A stretch of 64,000 nt of DNA from Tubulanus polymorphus (lineage: Eukaryota; Nemertea; Palaeonemertea; Tubulaniformes; Tubulanidae): positions 21,750,485 through 21,814,484 of the forward strand of contig NC_134027.1 in the NCBI RefSeq assembly GCF_964204645.1, given 5' to 3'. Made by a program: the position numbers and the translations under genes. The notes under the pieces were generated by a model. That model searched no databases. It had not been told where the DNA came from and worked only from the letters and a program-made list of their open reading frames with translations. This document shows positions 21,742 to 35,500 of the stretch, one piece after another. How positions within the stretch are numbered: the stretch's first letter is position 1; every line of letters starts with the position of its first letter.

Positions 21742-22287
21742 TAATGTCTATTTATTAATTGATGAGACCTGTTTTTCTTGGATATTTTGCTTACTTTTTG
21801 GGGTACATACCTCATTTATGTCTTAACAGAATGCCAAAAATCGCGGACAGCAACTGAATATCCGATATATTTCCAGTTCTGTACCAATTAGATGGATTGG
21901 CAAAAAGACTCCTTAAGTCCAGTTGAATGAGAGAGAAAATCCTCCATTTTGTGAAATTTCTTGAATTTTTACATTGTCACCATGCCTACGAAATGAAGTT
22001 ATTTTTCTTGTGGGGTCTCAACAACTAAATCAGGGTGGCGTAGGCATGGTAACAATGTTCAAATCAAAGAAATTTGACAAAATGGAGGATTTTCTCTCTC
22101 ATTCAACTGGACTTAAGGAGTCTTTTTGCCAATCCATCTAATCGGTACAGAACTGGAATAATATCGGATATTCAGTTGTTGTCCGCGATTTTTGGCATTC
22201 TGTTAAGACATAAATGAGGTATGTGCCCCAAAAAGTAAGCAAAATATCCCAGAAAAACAGGTCTCATCAATTAATAAATAGACATTA
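21742..22287. repeat. long near-perfect inverted repeat, 249-bp arms
   Basis: The left arm 21742-21990 (starting TAATGTCTATTTATTAATTG) and right arm 22039-22287 are reverse complements, with about a dozen mismatches by eye. A 48-bp spacer separates them. No open frame spans it and no TSD is obvious. It could be a foldback element or a recent inverted duplication. Transcribed, it would form a long hairpin RNA. Confidence 0.95.
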
Positions 22288-23320
22288 CCTAGGCCTGGGG
22301 CCTAGATACACAAGGTCAAGAGGCTAACTGGCTATTATGATAACCTGTAGCGAGTTTAGGCCCTATACTATATATACACAATTTAAGACTAGGGGCCATA
22401 TATTTCAGAACCCGTTCACCAGTTCTTGTCCACAATCACCTGATCACGGACCCTCAAACGACCGGCACAAAAAAGATGAAGATAAAATCCGGGCGACAAA
22501 AGTACTGTATTACACTGCAGGCCTATCCAAACTTGACCCTAACTATCCGATAGTGCACTCATATCCTCCATATAAGCTGTACACAGGTACATGCTCAATA
22601 GTAAAACGGTATCCTCTTCAGCATCATTGAACACTCACAGCTTCTCAGTTTCATTGCACTTCGACCTAGGAAACTTACTACAACCAATACAAATTACAAT
22701 TCAAACAACAATAAAACGTTTATTTTTTAGGGCCTGTGACGTCATTATGCAAAGGGAAAATATAAAACGTGAAAAAACGTATTTCTAAATTTTAGGGAAA
22801 GTGGACCAAAGATAAGGGGTAAAGCAGTTCTGCTCTGGTAGGCTGATCCCTTGCAAAATTGTATAAAAAGGAGACAAATCGTAAACGGGGCAAACTGTTA
22901 CAGCCTGCGCCATCTCGTAGTGCAATACCTCGTATATTATATTATTTATTGCGACTCATCCGCCATCTATGAAAAAGACACAAAAGTAAACGGGAGAAAT
23001 GAAGCTGTAATAAAATAGTTGAGACATTAGTATATTTCAAACTCTAAATAACGCTTTAAATAGTACTACAGTGTTTTTGAATTATAAATAAATGCACTCT
23101 TTGAATTGAAATGTGTATGATTTGGTAAGTAGGGTTCGAACCCTGCGTGAAGGGGATACCTGGTCGCCGGTTCGAAGCTAATTCTATGCCACCTGCAGAT
23201 TAGAATCGACCGTTTTGAAAATAGAGCACCGCCAAAATATTTCTTTTCTTTTACACCTGTATTAGCTTTATCATCATCGGATGTTCACACTCATTTTTTT
23301 CAAAAATATAAATAAATTAA
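22288..23320. other. upstream region of the SLC5 gene, non-coding
   Basis: No supported exon. At 23130-23143 is a perfect palindrome AGGGTTCGAACCCT, and GCCGGTTCGAAGC follows near 23166, both reminiscent of tRNA B-box ends of a worn SINE. The 5' UTR and promoter of the transporter gene probably lie in the last few hundred bases. Confidence 0.4.
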
Positions 23321-23329
23321 TCTTGAAAA

Positions 23330-23521
23330 ATGGAATCCTGTGGTGGGCACGAACTAACCATAACCTCGTGTTCTCCACATGACTGTCAAATCCAATGTCA
23401 ATGTTGTTGTCGTGCGTGCACCACTAGTTTTGAGAGTGTTGCATCACATTTCACCAGCCTCCGACGATGGAAGCCGGTGTTATACGGTTCCACTGGGTGG
23501 ACTATCTTATGTTCGCTTTAA
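23330..23521 (+). promoter_or_regulatory. possible upstream ORF overlapping the SLC5 start codon
   Basis: An ATG with A at -3 and G at +4 (AAAATGGAATCC) lies 137 bases before the transporter ATG in a different frame, and its 63-codon frame ends inside exon 1. If the mRNA 5' end lies upstream of 23330, this would reduce initiation at the main start. Its peptide (Cys-rich, CQIQCQCCCRACT) looks like no known protein. Confidence 0.35.
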
Positions 23522-26500
23522 TGTTATCAGTCAGCGCTGCTATCGGATTATACTACGGAATTGCCGGCCGAAAAAACAATTCGACGAAAGACTTTCTGCT
23601 CGGCGGCAGGAACATGCAGATATTTCCGGTGACGCTGTCTATTTTGGCTAGTTTTATGTCGGCCGTATCGGTCCTAGGTACCCCGGCTGAAGTGTATTCG
23701 TTCGGAACTATGTATATGATGTTGTGCTTGAGTTATTTTATAGTATTCCCAGTCGCAGCTCACGTTTACATGCCGATATTCCACAACTTACAACTCACAA
23801 GTGCTCACCAGGTAAATTAGTCTGGAATCAGACGATGTGTATGTGTTTCCCTTATATATGTGAGTTAATAATCTGGGGCCAGTTGCTCAAATGATGGTTG
23901 AAGATAACCGGTGGATAAAGACCATAGTAACTATGTCGGCCTACCTTTAATTGTCACCATGTCAACTATCCACTAGTTAGCTTTAACCAACTTTTGAGAG
24001 GGCGGATCCATGCTATATTCCACCGTATTCCGGAATGTAGTTAGTAAAAAATGTAACTAACATGTATTTTTTAGAAGTACATAATCTGACAGGTCTAGGA
24101 TACAAGGAAAACTGGGAGGACTCCAACTCCCCTTTTAATGAGTTTCATACGTGCAGCGCTTGCTACTTTGTTGGCAGATCATTGAGCAGTCATTTCTATG
24201 AATCAAGTCAAATTCACCCGCTGGATCCGCCCCTGCAACTGGATCCTGAATGTTGGCTGCTGGCATCGTAATACCCCCCCCCCCCCCAAATTGCTGCACA
24301 AATTGAAACTAGAGGAAGTTTGGCACTGGAGCTGTTACATAGTTGGCCTAAGGTCCATAGTCCATATTTGCTCGATTAATTAGTATTTAGAGCACCATCG
24401 GGGCAGTGTAGACCTAGTGCCTTAACTTCAAGAGCCAATGAGGCCAGACACCGGACAGAAATTAAGATACTTTCCGTCTGGCATCTGGCCTCTTAGAAAA
24501 CTTCTGAAGATACTTTTTACCTCTTGCCTGGCATAGGCCTAACCCTGTCCTACCCTAACCCATAGCCTGAACCCTAAACCCTGTGGACCCTTATCTCAAA
24601 CACGAAAAACTATATTTCTAAGGGCTCGAAAGAAACTTATCATTTGAAGAATATGTAGCCCTAAATTTAGCTGAGAATTTTTACAGTACGTGAAATGTAG
24701 AAATGGCCACTTTGAGAAGAGAAATTAAAGGCATTCAAATGTTTCCTTGATTGAAAACTTAAAAAGAAGTCCTGATTTCTGGCAAATAACAATCGCTACC
24801 AATTATTATTGTCTTTCATCAATAATATTTTCATTCATTTCAATTTCAGTATTTAGAAATGAGATTCAACCGGGTTATAAGAATCATGGTTTCTGCTTTG
24901 TTCATTGTACAAATGGTGAGGGTTTTTTTTGTATCAAATCGTCTCGAGTTGCTCATGACATTCCTGTCTTTTAATTCCAGCCCCATTACTTCAAGATTTA
25001 AAATGTCATTATATCTTACAGATGTTCTATATGGCTATAGTGATATATGCCCCAGCATTGGCATTCAGCCAAGGTTTGTGATTGTAACAAGATTTCGTCG
25101 CTCGTAATTTCATCTGCTGATTTGCGAAAAAGTTTGTTGTTAGTTTTTGTTTTTATTCACTTTTCAGTGACTGGCTTAAATATGGTATTGTCAGTGGTCT
25201 CTATTGGCGCTGTTTGCACATTCTACACGGCTTTGGTAAGATCTTTATATTGTTCAAATGTCTTAGTAAGTCACTATCACACGAACGCCTTGACCCAGGT
25301 CAAATTTGGCCTGTGCCAAATTTTAGCATCAATCAAATTATTCCGTGTGAATGCTAACTTGTTCTGTGAGTATGGCTGACCGCAACATCATTTAGATTGC
25401 ATTTTAGTGAGGTGTGAGTGTCTTATGCGTGAATGCGCTCTCTATAATTAGATGAATATCAAATTTGACTCAGTTCCAGTTCTGGTTAGTTTTATTCGGA
25501 TAAGATCATTAACCTTTGGTCGCCCTTTTGGGTCCATATTAGAGTCATTTTAGACTCAATTCATTCCTTAAAATCCCCTATAAATTAACAATTATTCTGA
25601 ATTGCATTAAATTTACTGTGCCCAGAAAGCTTTGGATTTATCCTCGTATGAATAAATTAGAACATAGTCCTTACACGATAAGGAGCCATGTATAAAGTGC
25701 ATATGCCATTAGGCTAGTTCATTTGAAAGATGCTGTTCAATAATCATGTAATGCGTATGTGGGTGAGGGGTTGTAAAAAGTATGTTATAGGCCTAAGAGG
25801 AGGGGGTGTCTGAGCATCTGTTACGTAACATAATTTTTTTTGAAAAACTTCGACCAATCTTCTTGTGAAACCAGGACAAGAGTGAAATTGGACCAGTTTC
25901 TAATCATGAATAATGCTTTACTGAAGCAGTTGTCAAACAGTAATAAAACTCGTCGAGAATAGAAAGCTAAGGTCGGCCTATATATTCTGTAGGCATAAAA
26001 ATAATACTGATTGTAGCAAAAGTTTCGAACTGGTACTGTGATGAAGATTTTAGCAAAAAATAATGGGTGGTGTAGTAATATTTGTTACGTAATATTATTA
26101 GGGGGTCTGCCAAAATTTGTTGCAGCTTGTTACAACGGGAGGGGGTATCAAAATAACCTCCACAAAATTTTTGAACAGTCCCCGAATGCTAATTTCTTTC
26201 AGCAAGGAATAATGCAAATTTAGTTGTTTACTAAATGCGTTAATATACTTTTTTGCAGGGTGGAATGAAAGCCGTAATGTGGACGGATGTATTTCAAATG
26301 TTAGTAGTCTACGCCGGTTTGTTCGCCGTTATCATACAGGGTACTATCGTTATCGGCGGTTTCGGCGAGGTCTGGCAGCGAAATCTCGACGGCGGTCGCA
26401 TTAAATTTATCGAGTAAGTTTAAATGTTCACTCGTGTGTTTCAAATCTTAATGAGTGTGATGTTCTGCCTCAGTTGGGATTTGAAACTGATGGCATCAAG

Positions 26501-29500
26501 ACTCTGCCACGGCATTAGTTGCCCGACTGCGTTGGTACAAGCACAGCTTAGATTATGGCATAATTTGCCATTCAACAGTTACATTTCATTTAACCCTTTC
26601 AGTGCTGGCTAATTAATACCCTATAGTGCTGAAGATGATTTGAAAATTCTTAAAAATTCCACTCTAGTGTGTTGAATAACAGGAATAGCACTATAGTGCG
26701 TCTACACCCTGGCGCGGTATATCGTTAGTTACTGATATTTCACTATGTTTGACAGGTGCTGCCATCTTTCAAGAGAGATAATTAGTAATTACTAATTAAA
26801 TCAATACACCACAGTGCGGTGTACTAGCAAAATCCATCACGGATTTGTACACCGCACTGCGGTGTAGACGCACTGAAAGGGTTAATCCCAGGCTTTGTGT
26901 TTATGGTTTACCTATGAAATTTGCCAATTTTACAACAGGCAATCTGATTGGCGCCACATATTTTCGTGCGGCTAATCTATGCATGTACCTGTGCACTTGG
27001 GCTAATCAGGTAAAGGTATGTACCGTGGCAAAGTCTCGATGTCATCGGATTCCAAAAGTCCCTTATTGAGGGAGGATGAGTGAGTGGTGAGTGAAAATGA
27101 TGGAATGCACATAAAACTAGGATGAATGAGAAAAGATGGAGGAATCTACCTTTGATAAATATAGGAAAGAATCCCACAATAATATAATGAGAAAGATGAA
27201 GTCCCTAAAGTATGTATCCTTTCGTTCCGGAAGATAACCAACCATTAGGTTATAGTCGAAACATTGAATCAATGAATCATTAGCTTAACCCTTAGGAATC
27301 TGGATTTTATTGTCAATGCACTGAGCAGGACTGAATTAATTTTGGGTAAAACAAAGGAAACAAGTATCTAATTACCAAGCCTAACAACATCCTCATCTTA
27401 GGAGCCTTTGTTGGCAATCAATTCAACAATCTCTACGTCCATTAGAAATTTTTTAGGCATTTTTTAGCAATATAAATACTGCAACGTTGTCTATTTCCTG
27501 ATTGTCAAATGGAAGAAACCGCCACGCTGTTTCCATTGGCACGCTGCCAATTCAACCCGAATTTCTCGAGAAGTTTTAATGATACGCTTTGAGTTAGTGT
27601 ACCGAAATGACTTCGTTGGACTGGTCCCCAGACACATACTGCTAGTGGATACTAAATTTAAAACTTTCATGGTGCTATAGAATCGTCGCCTGTCGCAGAT
27701 TTGCGAGATCAGTCCTTTCGGGGTCACTTCCGTTCTCGCGCAAATTTGCGAGAGCAGGTTCCTAAGGGTTGAAAGAAACTTTTCGGACTTCATCTTCCAT
27801 GTTATATATATTAGTGTCGGATCCACAACACAGGATTTAGTGTTTCATAAATGGTTACCTTTTTAATCTTATTAAATGAAAATCTCATCACATTTAAACG
27901 GTTGAAATGGTACATTTTTGAAATACATTATCTGAACTCTTGTTTACCAGGAAGGAATTTTACCCACACCGCGACCATTCTGTTACGTTTTCTTAAATAT
28001 GTCTATTGTATTTATATCATTAATAAGTAAACATCTCGTCTAACTGTGCTGGGGGTTACTCATTACCAGGTATTGTACACAAAACATCGAGGTTATCTCT
28101 TGCTATTCACCCGAAATTTATAGTTTTGTTATTTGTTTGTTCGATAAAAAGACGACGAGAAAAGCCAGCGCAAGGCCATCGGTAGGAAGTTCATTCTTTC
28201 GCTATCCAAAAATCCCATATACCTCTTATCTATACCAAATAAAACACTCCACATTTATAAGAGTTTAATGGTTTCGTTGCCCTTTGTTGTTCATAAATAG
28301 TTTAACTCTAAAAACAATTTAATGTCTTCATTCGTTTAGTGAAACTGGACTTTAGTCCTAGCTACAGCTGGTCTGGGTGGAATTATGCTTCTCCACAAGA
28401 TAGGCGAGGCTGGTTTGCTTCAAGTTTGAAATGAATTTCATTTCTCGATTTCTGTAATTCTTACTATCAGATTAGCTAAATGTTTTTGTAATCCATTGTC
28501 TCGTGTATTATGTGTATGGTTTATAAATATTATCAAGCGCATAAAGCCAATTAACTTTTAGGTGGCATATATATTCAATATTTTCCGATTGAATTCACAA
28601 ATCTCATGGGTTCATTATGATTTACGCATAAACATTTGATTAGAATTCAATGAATATCAGTAAACTTTGATACTTGACACACAATGGCTTGACATGATGT
28701 CCTAATAACCCTACAGAACTTCTCTCCTAGTGTTACGACTCTATTTCAGGTTTAGGCAAATGATTTATTAATTCGAGTGTAAACTCCTCAGAGTAAATTC
28801 TTTTTAGCATTTTTCCATGTTCTGCTATAAAGAAGTGTGACATAAATTTGAACTATAAAAAAATTGAGAAAAAATATTTTTGTTCCAGTTTGTCCTTAGC
28901 TCATTCGGTGATTGCTGCCAAATCTGTTTTGATGTACGCTATAATACCCAACTCTGATAGTTATCCCACTGTGGGAAGATGTGTAACACCGGAGCTACTT
29001 CAAGCCCTATCACCTATTAGGCCAGGTAGCATTTACTCCTAGGTGCATAGAGGCAATGAGGTTAGCATCTTGCCCAGGGACTCAATGGTAATGTACAGAC
29101 CTGGAATTTCGCAGGCGAACACTAACTAATACATTCTCTAGAGAAAGTGAATTTAATCATAGTTATCATCATACGTTATTTCAAGAAGGGAAGGTAATCG
29201 CCAGGACCCAGTTCCACAGTCGCGAGTTAGAGTTAACTCTGAGTTAAAGTTAGTTCATTTTCAATGAGTTAACTCTGAGTCAAATCTTAACTCAGAACTG
29301 TGGAACTGGACCCAGAGCTGCTTGATGTGCTAATGTCTATCAGGTCTCTCAGGCTAGGTACCCATTTACTCCTGGTAGGATAGAGACAATGGGATTAAGT
29401 GTGTATTGCCCAGTGTCAGTACAAAATAGAACCCGTGATATATCATCCCTGCACCGGTGACGTGATATAGCTGCTACAGTTATAGGCTGGTCGTACAGCT

Positions 29501-32500
29501 TTTTCGGGCTCTCTGATTAAAGATAAATTGATTGAGAAAGATGTTTTTTATGAGAGAGGTGTAAAAAGGGTTATGAATTTTGACCAGGTCTATCCACGAA
29601 GCTGCAGTTTTGGAACATTACTTGGAACATGTGACACCAGCTTAATACTTACTAAATTGAATAAGATGAACGGTCTTTTTTTTGTAGTTTCGATCCCGAT
29701 CCCTTGCAACGTCACACACTATTCACTCTGGTATTTGGAGGATTTTTCACGACGCTGACCGTGTACGGAGCCAATCAGACCATGTTACAAAGATATCTGA
29801 GCGTGCGAAAACTCAAAGACGCGCAGATGTAAGTCGTGAAAATTGTTGATATTCATTATATCAATTATCTCTTCATAAGTTGACCATTACACAAAATATT
29901 TGTTTAAAAGCTTAAAACACTCATGAAGATAAGGATATTACTTTAAACATCGCGCAGGCTTGAAACATTGATATGTCCATGCTCAAATCGGTAGTCTAAC
30001 AGCCATGGGTTTTTTGAAGTGACTACGCTGTATTTGTTGGCTAACACAATATTTGATTTACATAATAGACATTTGAATTTTGTAAATTCCTGATTATCCT
30101 TGGTGCATTATCGTTTGGCAGGGGATTCGAACCCAGTGGCATCATACGACTCAGCAACCTGAGTAGCCCGAGTATGCAAGTACATGCGTGTGTGTGCAAT
30201 CGGATCGGCCTGTTGTATTATCGCTGACGCAAATTTCACGAAAAATTATATAGCCTGGAATAACCTGGGCTAAAATCAGACGGGATTTCTGATTGGCTAA
30301 TCAAATGATCATCTAAGTTGTGCGTGTACCTGCATACTCTTGGGCTAATCAGGCAGCCTTTCGTACCGTGGTTGAGTCAATCGATGTTATCAAGTTCAAA
30401 TCCCTTCGGAGGGAGAATGTGTGCGAATATCCAGCACTTGTTGGCAAACATTCGTGTTCAAGAATTCTGTTGTGCCAAGTCTCCTTTATCATCATAATTT
30501 AAAATGTATAGTAACCATTAACCAGTTTAGAGTTTCAGCGCTTTCACTGGCTTGTATCAAGTGAAATAATAGCTGCAATCACACAGCGATGATTTGGCCC
30601 GGGCCAAACTGGCACGGCTCAGGCTCGAGTCAAATTTGACCCGTGCCTAATTAGAGAGCGCGTTCACATGCAAACCATTCACTCGATACTAAACAATGCT
30701 CAAACAAAGTGAAGTGGGTCATTTTCGGTACCAGTCGCAATTCTGCAATCTTTTGTCTCGTGCTAGAATTTGGCGCGGGCCTGGTCCAACGTTTTTGGTC
30801 GGGCCAAATTTTGCACCCGTGTGAACACTTGTACCAGGCAAAAAATGCTCGTGTGATCGCGGTTAGAGTTGATAACGATGACGTGTATTTCAGAGCTGTA
30901 TATTCGGCGATGATAGCGACGTTCATATTTCTGGGTTTGTTGGTATTGACCGGAGTCGTGATGTACGCCTATTATTACAACTGTGATCCGATTTCTGCGG
31001 GAATCGTTCAACGCGGTGATCAGGTATGTATTACAGTTGATAAGACATTCCAGTAATATGGTGAACCATAAATGGTTGCGCAGTTGGTAGTTGGGTCGGG
31101 ATGAGACTGGGTCCTGGCCTGCTCAATTTCCACCTACCAACCTTTTAATGTGGTATCATAACTTTCTGAGTCTTATATATATTATAAATTGCCCTATGAT
31201 ATCTTCATTTACCAAATTCTTCAGCCTTCATTATTGGGCTTTACCGTAATAGAAATTATATACTCTTTATTTCGATCGCCGTGTTAGGAAGTTTCTGCCA
31301 ATTCTATCATCTTTGTTCGGGTAGAGAAGAATATTCTAGGAGTGCAAAATCGAAAAAGAGCCTTAGTTAATCAATGTACTACCATGTTACTTCGGTCGGA
31401 CTAGAAATAAGATTCTGTCTCTTATATGATTTTGGAGATTTTTGTCGGTTTAGACGATATATATTGCTGAAATATGAAACATTGATTTCAATAGGTTTTA
31501 CCTCATCTTGTGATGGAAATATTGAGATTTCTTCCCGGAATGCCTGGAGTTTTCATGTCTTGTGTCTTCAGTGCTGCTCTAAGGTAGGTTAAATCTGGGC
31601 TGCGAGATTGATACCATGGTGACAATAATGGGATTTAATCGTTAACCCATTTCAACAAAATTTAGATATGTTTGAAGGTCTACTAACGGTTCTCAGGGGT
31701 AAAAACGTTATTGAACAAAAGTTTTAGGGGCTTGATTTATGATTACTCTTTGAAAATACATTGAACATGCCTGTATTGTTGTATGTAAACACTGCATTAA
31801 GACTTAATGTAACCCTCTCACAATGCGACTACTTTCAGCGGCAGATCCAGGGGCTAATTTTGTAGAACTTCGTCACATCCCAATTGGGCATTTTAGTGGC
31901 CAACAAGCTATATTTGGTTGGTCACTCCACACTGGGGCTTATCAAACTGTATACCCCAGCGGTTCTATGGTGACAATTTGTGTCACTTGTAACAGGGCCT
32001 AAACATGGTCACATCCCAAACGGTATATGAAGCGTACTCATGCACTGAATTGCAACAACTTTTTGTTCATTGACAAAATGAAAAAAGGGCACTCGCGCAT
32101 TTGAAGGACTTCTACAAGTCTCACAAGTTCCCCTGAATCCGCCCCTGACTTCAAAGCTCTTTAATCAAAGCAGTGTTTAGATACAGCAGCAGCTAGTTCA
32201 ACCTAGACCAACCCTCTTATAACATATTACTGGCGCCTACGGGGTGTCTGTCTCCAAAAACACTGGGTGAAACATAAAACAACTTTCGCTTCATTTTCTT
32301 CTTTACAGCACGGTGTCTTCTGGCGTGAATGCGTTAGCTACAGTTTGTCTCGAGGATTTTATTCGTCCGTGTTATGAACAAATAAAAAATATCGATTTAC
32401 CAGAACGGGCAGCTACTATACTCTCAAAACTACTAGGTAACTTCATTGATTCCTTGATAACTAATGTCGACTGTGAAGCCAACCCAATATACTTCATTAC

Positions 32501-35500
32501 CATATTACCAGTGTGAAACAAAACGTCAGCTATGAGATATACCGTAGATGATAATGGGCAGAAATTGCAGTACGAGATATGTAAATCAACATCATCATCA
32601 CTTGGCTGAGATTTGAACCTGTTTTGGTTGCTACAGTACAAACCCTGCCCGAACAGACCGGCGCACTAATAAGTGCACAGTATTGCTGTGATGTCATTAT
32701 CAGCCAATTATAAATCATGTTTCATTTTAGCTGAAGCATTCTATATGTATACCTGTTCCAATTTTTCTAAGCGATTATACAACAGGATCTGATTGGCACC
32801 GACAATTTTTTCAGCGTCTAGGTGGTGCAACCTGATTATACAATCAGGCTTTTCAGGCAGTGGCAGAGATTCGATGTCATCAAATTTAAATCCCTCTGAT
32901 AACCTCTGTTTTCTACGGCTTTAACAGTAATGATTTATCTTATTTCAGCGTTAGCGATGGGACTATTAACCCTAGGTTTAGCATTCCTCGCGTCAGTTAT
33001 GCCATCGACGTTAGTGCAGATCTCTTTGAGTATATTTGGTATGGCAGGCGGACCGATACTCGGCGTTTTCACCGCCGGAATTTTGTTTCCTTTCATCAAT
33101 TCGTTGGTAAGTTAAAATCGCTGAATGATAAGATACAGTCAAACTCAATCAATTCTTACTTAAAAGTGAGTTTTTGGAAAATTCTGCCCCCCTCGATGGT
33201 ATATAATGGGCGTACTGCTATAGTGCATCTACACCACGGTCATTACCGTACCAATATTTCGCTATATGATGATTAATTCAATACACTGTGGTGTGGTGTA
33301 TTAGCAAAGTCCTGAAGGGTTAACCCTTTCAGTGCGTCTAACTGACTTATCAATACCCTATAGTGCTGGATATAATTTGGAAATTTTCAAAAATTCCACC
33401 CTAGTGTGTTGAATAACGGGAATACCACTATAGTGCGTCTTCACCGCGGGGCGATGTATCGTTAGTTTCTAGTATTTCACTACGTTTGAACAGGGGCTGC
33501 CATTTTTCAAGCGAGATAATTACAAATTACATCTATACACCACATTGCGGTGTAGACACACTGAAAGGGTTAAGTAGTCATAGCAGGGATAGTCATTGAC
33601 AACTTCCTTACTTCATTCGAAATGCAAATTTGGGACTTAAAATTTGTGACGACTATGATGTGTGAGCTGTCGGCTTATCCAATTATGACCTAACTGAGTA
33701 CAACTGTATATATGTATAGCGGGACATACTTCAGTAATCATGATTTATCGACCGTTTATGGACTTAATGAAATGGAATGTTGGTTTTTCTGAAACATACT
33801 TTAGAATCAGCTTTCCATGTAGTTGAACGCTGTAGTCCAAGTCTAGCTCTTAAGATGGTGGACTATGATGCAGACTCAGGGGGATAGACGGGATTTTCTG
33901 TGGTGGAGTTGGTTTTTTGAGATAGTGGAACTGCACTGAGACAAGTAACTGACTTGTTAGAGGATTTAAAAAGTAAAAGGCCTGTAGCTTTGGATATTAA
34001 TAGAATATTTTGAGGACCAAAAATGAATGGAAATCTTGAAATTTCATGTGCTCCTGCCACTATTTGAGAAATCACGATAAACAAAAGTTGCTTTGTCGCT
34101 GACTCAAGAGCTATACCATGACCAATTTCAAAGAAGGAAATTATTGCATGTTGATAATAATCTTTCGATGAGTTCAGGCTATCCTTATTAGCTCCAAGAC
34201 CTCATTCAGAATATTTATGTAGAATAAATAGATGTTATGAATATAACATTTAACATTTGGGATCATTCATTTATTACATACGCATGAAATTTGACCCCCC
34301 CCCCCCCATCCCCTGTACGCAAAATCGGCCATTTTTTCATATACATTAAGCATTACAGTACGCAATTGTACTCACCCCTCCCCCTCCCTTAATGCGTATG
34401 TAATAAGTGCATGACCCCTTTAGTGATGTTATTTACAGGGAGTTGGTATTGGAATGGTAGCTGGTATTAGTGTGGCGTTCTGGTTGGGTATCGGCGCTGT
34501 AGTTACGAAACCGCCGCTTCCGGTGTTACCGTTGACAACGGATGGATGTAATTTCACGGGAATCAATGTTACCATGACGACAATCATTCAAACAGTCGAT
34601 TTCACAACAATAACTCCTTCTACAGAAACCCCCAGGTAATGTTTCTTGAATAGGTTCGATTTCGTAAGAATGGCCAGGTTTGAGACTCGCCACTTCATAA
34701 TGTATATGAAAATTGAATATACCTCTAGTATCAGGGATGATGATTTTCCGCCATACGGCGGATTTCCACCTTTTCAATCAATTTTTATCATTTCTCAGAT
34801 CGATGCAAATCCGTTGAAAAAATGGGGGGGTGAGGATGATGGCATCTTAAAGATTGATTGGTATGACCATAAAAGCGTGTCCCGATCTATTTTTAAAATG
34901 CTATCATTTTCGTTAGCCAAGTTTTATCTATCTGTTGCCCGACCGTGTGTCTGTGGATATATTTATCTACATTATTGATTGTTTTACCGAGTGTTGCTCG
35001 CGTGTAGTGCTGAAAAACAGCTTTTGTGGCCCGTAACGTGGCGCCGCCTACATTGTTTTTCTTATGCAAAGATGATTAGCATCATGACTCGTCTTGGAGT
35101 TTGTAAACAATAAAACATCGGATGATGTTGTGTTTTTCTGAGTGAAATTTCCATATTATAACTGCTGAAAAACGATGTGAAAAATCAAAATTTTCTGGGG
35201 GAGGACCCCCCAGACCCCTTTTCATTACTTCGGCACTCGTTATTTCTAAGTTATATCGCGATTTAAATTTTTCTTCCTTTTTAATGATGACCTGTTATCA
35301 TCCCTGAGTATACAAGCACCAATCTAAGTATTTTATCTTACTTATTTCAACTTACTTATTTGATTTGTTAATAATATCGACCTCTAATTGTCTTTAATCT
35401 AGGCACCCAAACGCATGTGTGTACAGCCACACTAATTTTACTACCTAAGCATTATTGTGCCGAAGTACATTTTCCATATAAATGCCAACTCTGTTGAATG

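Noticed and set aside
22337-22630. 97-codon plus-strand ORF
   Set aside because: Composition is not coding-like, it has no splice sites or family resemblance, and it lies in repeat-rich DNA.
27491-27826. 111-codon minus-strand ORF in SLC5 intron 5
   Set aside because: Open frame without an ATG in good context, splice sites or recognisable motifs. Most likely chance.
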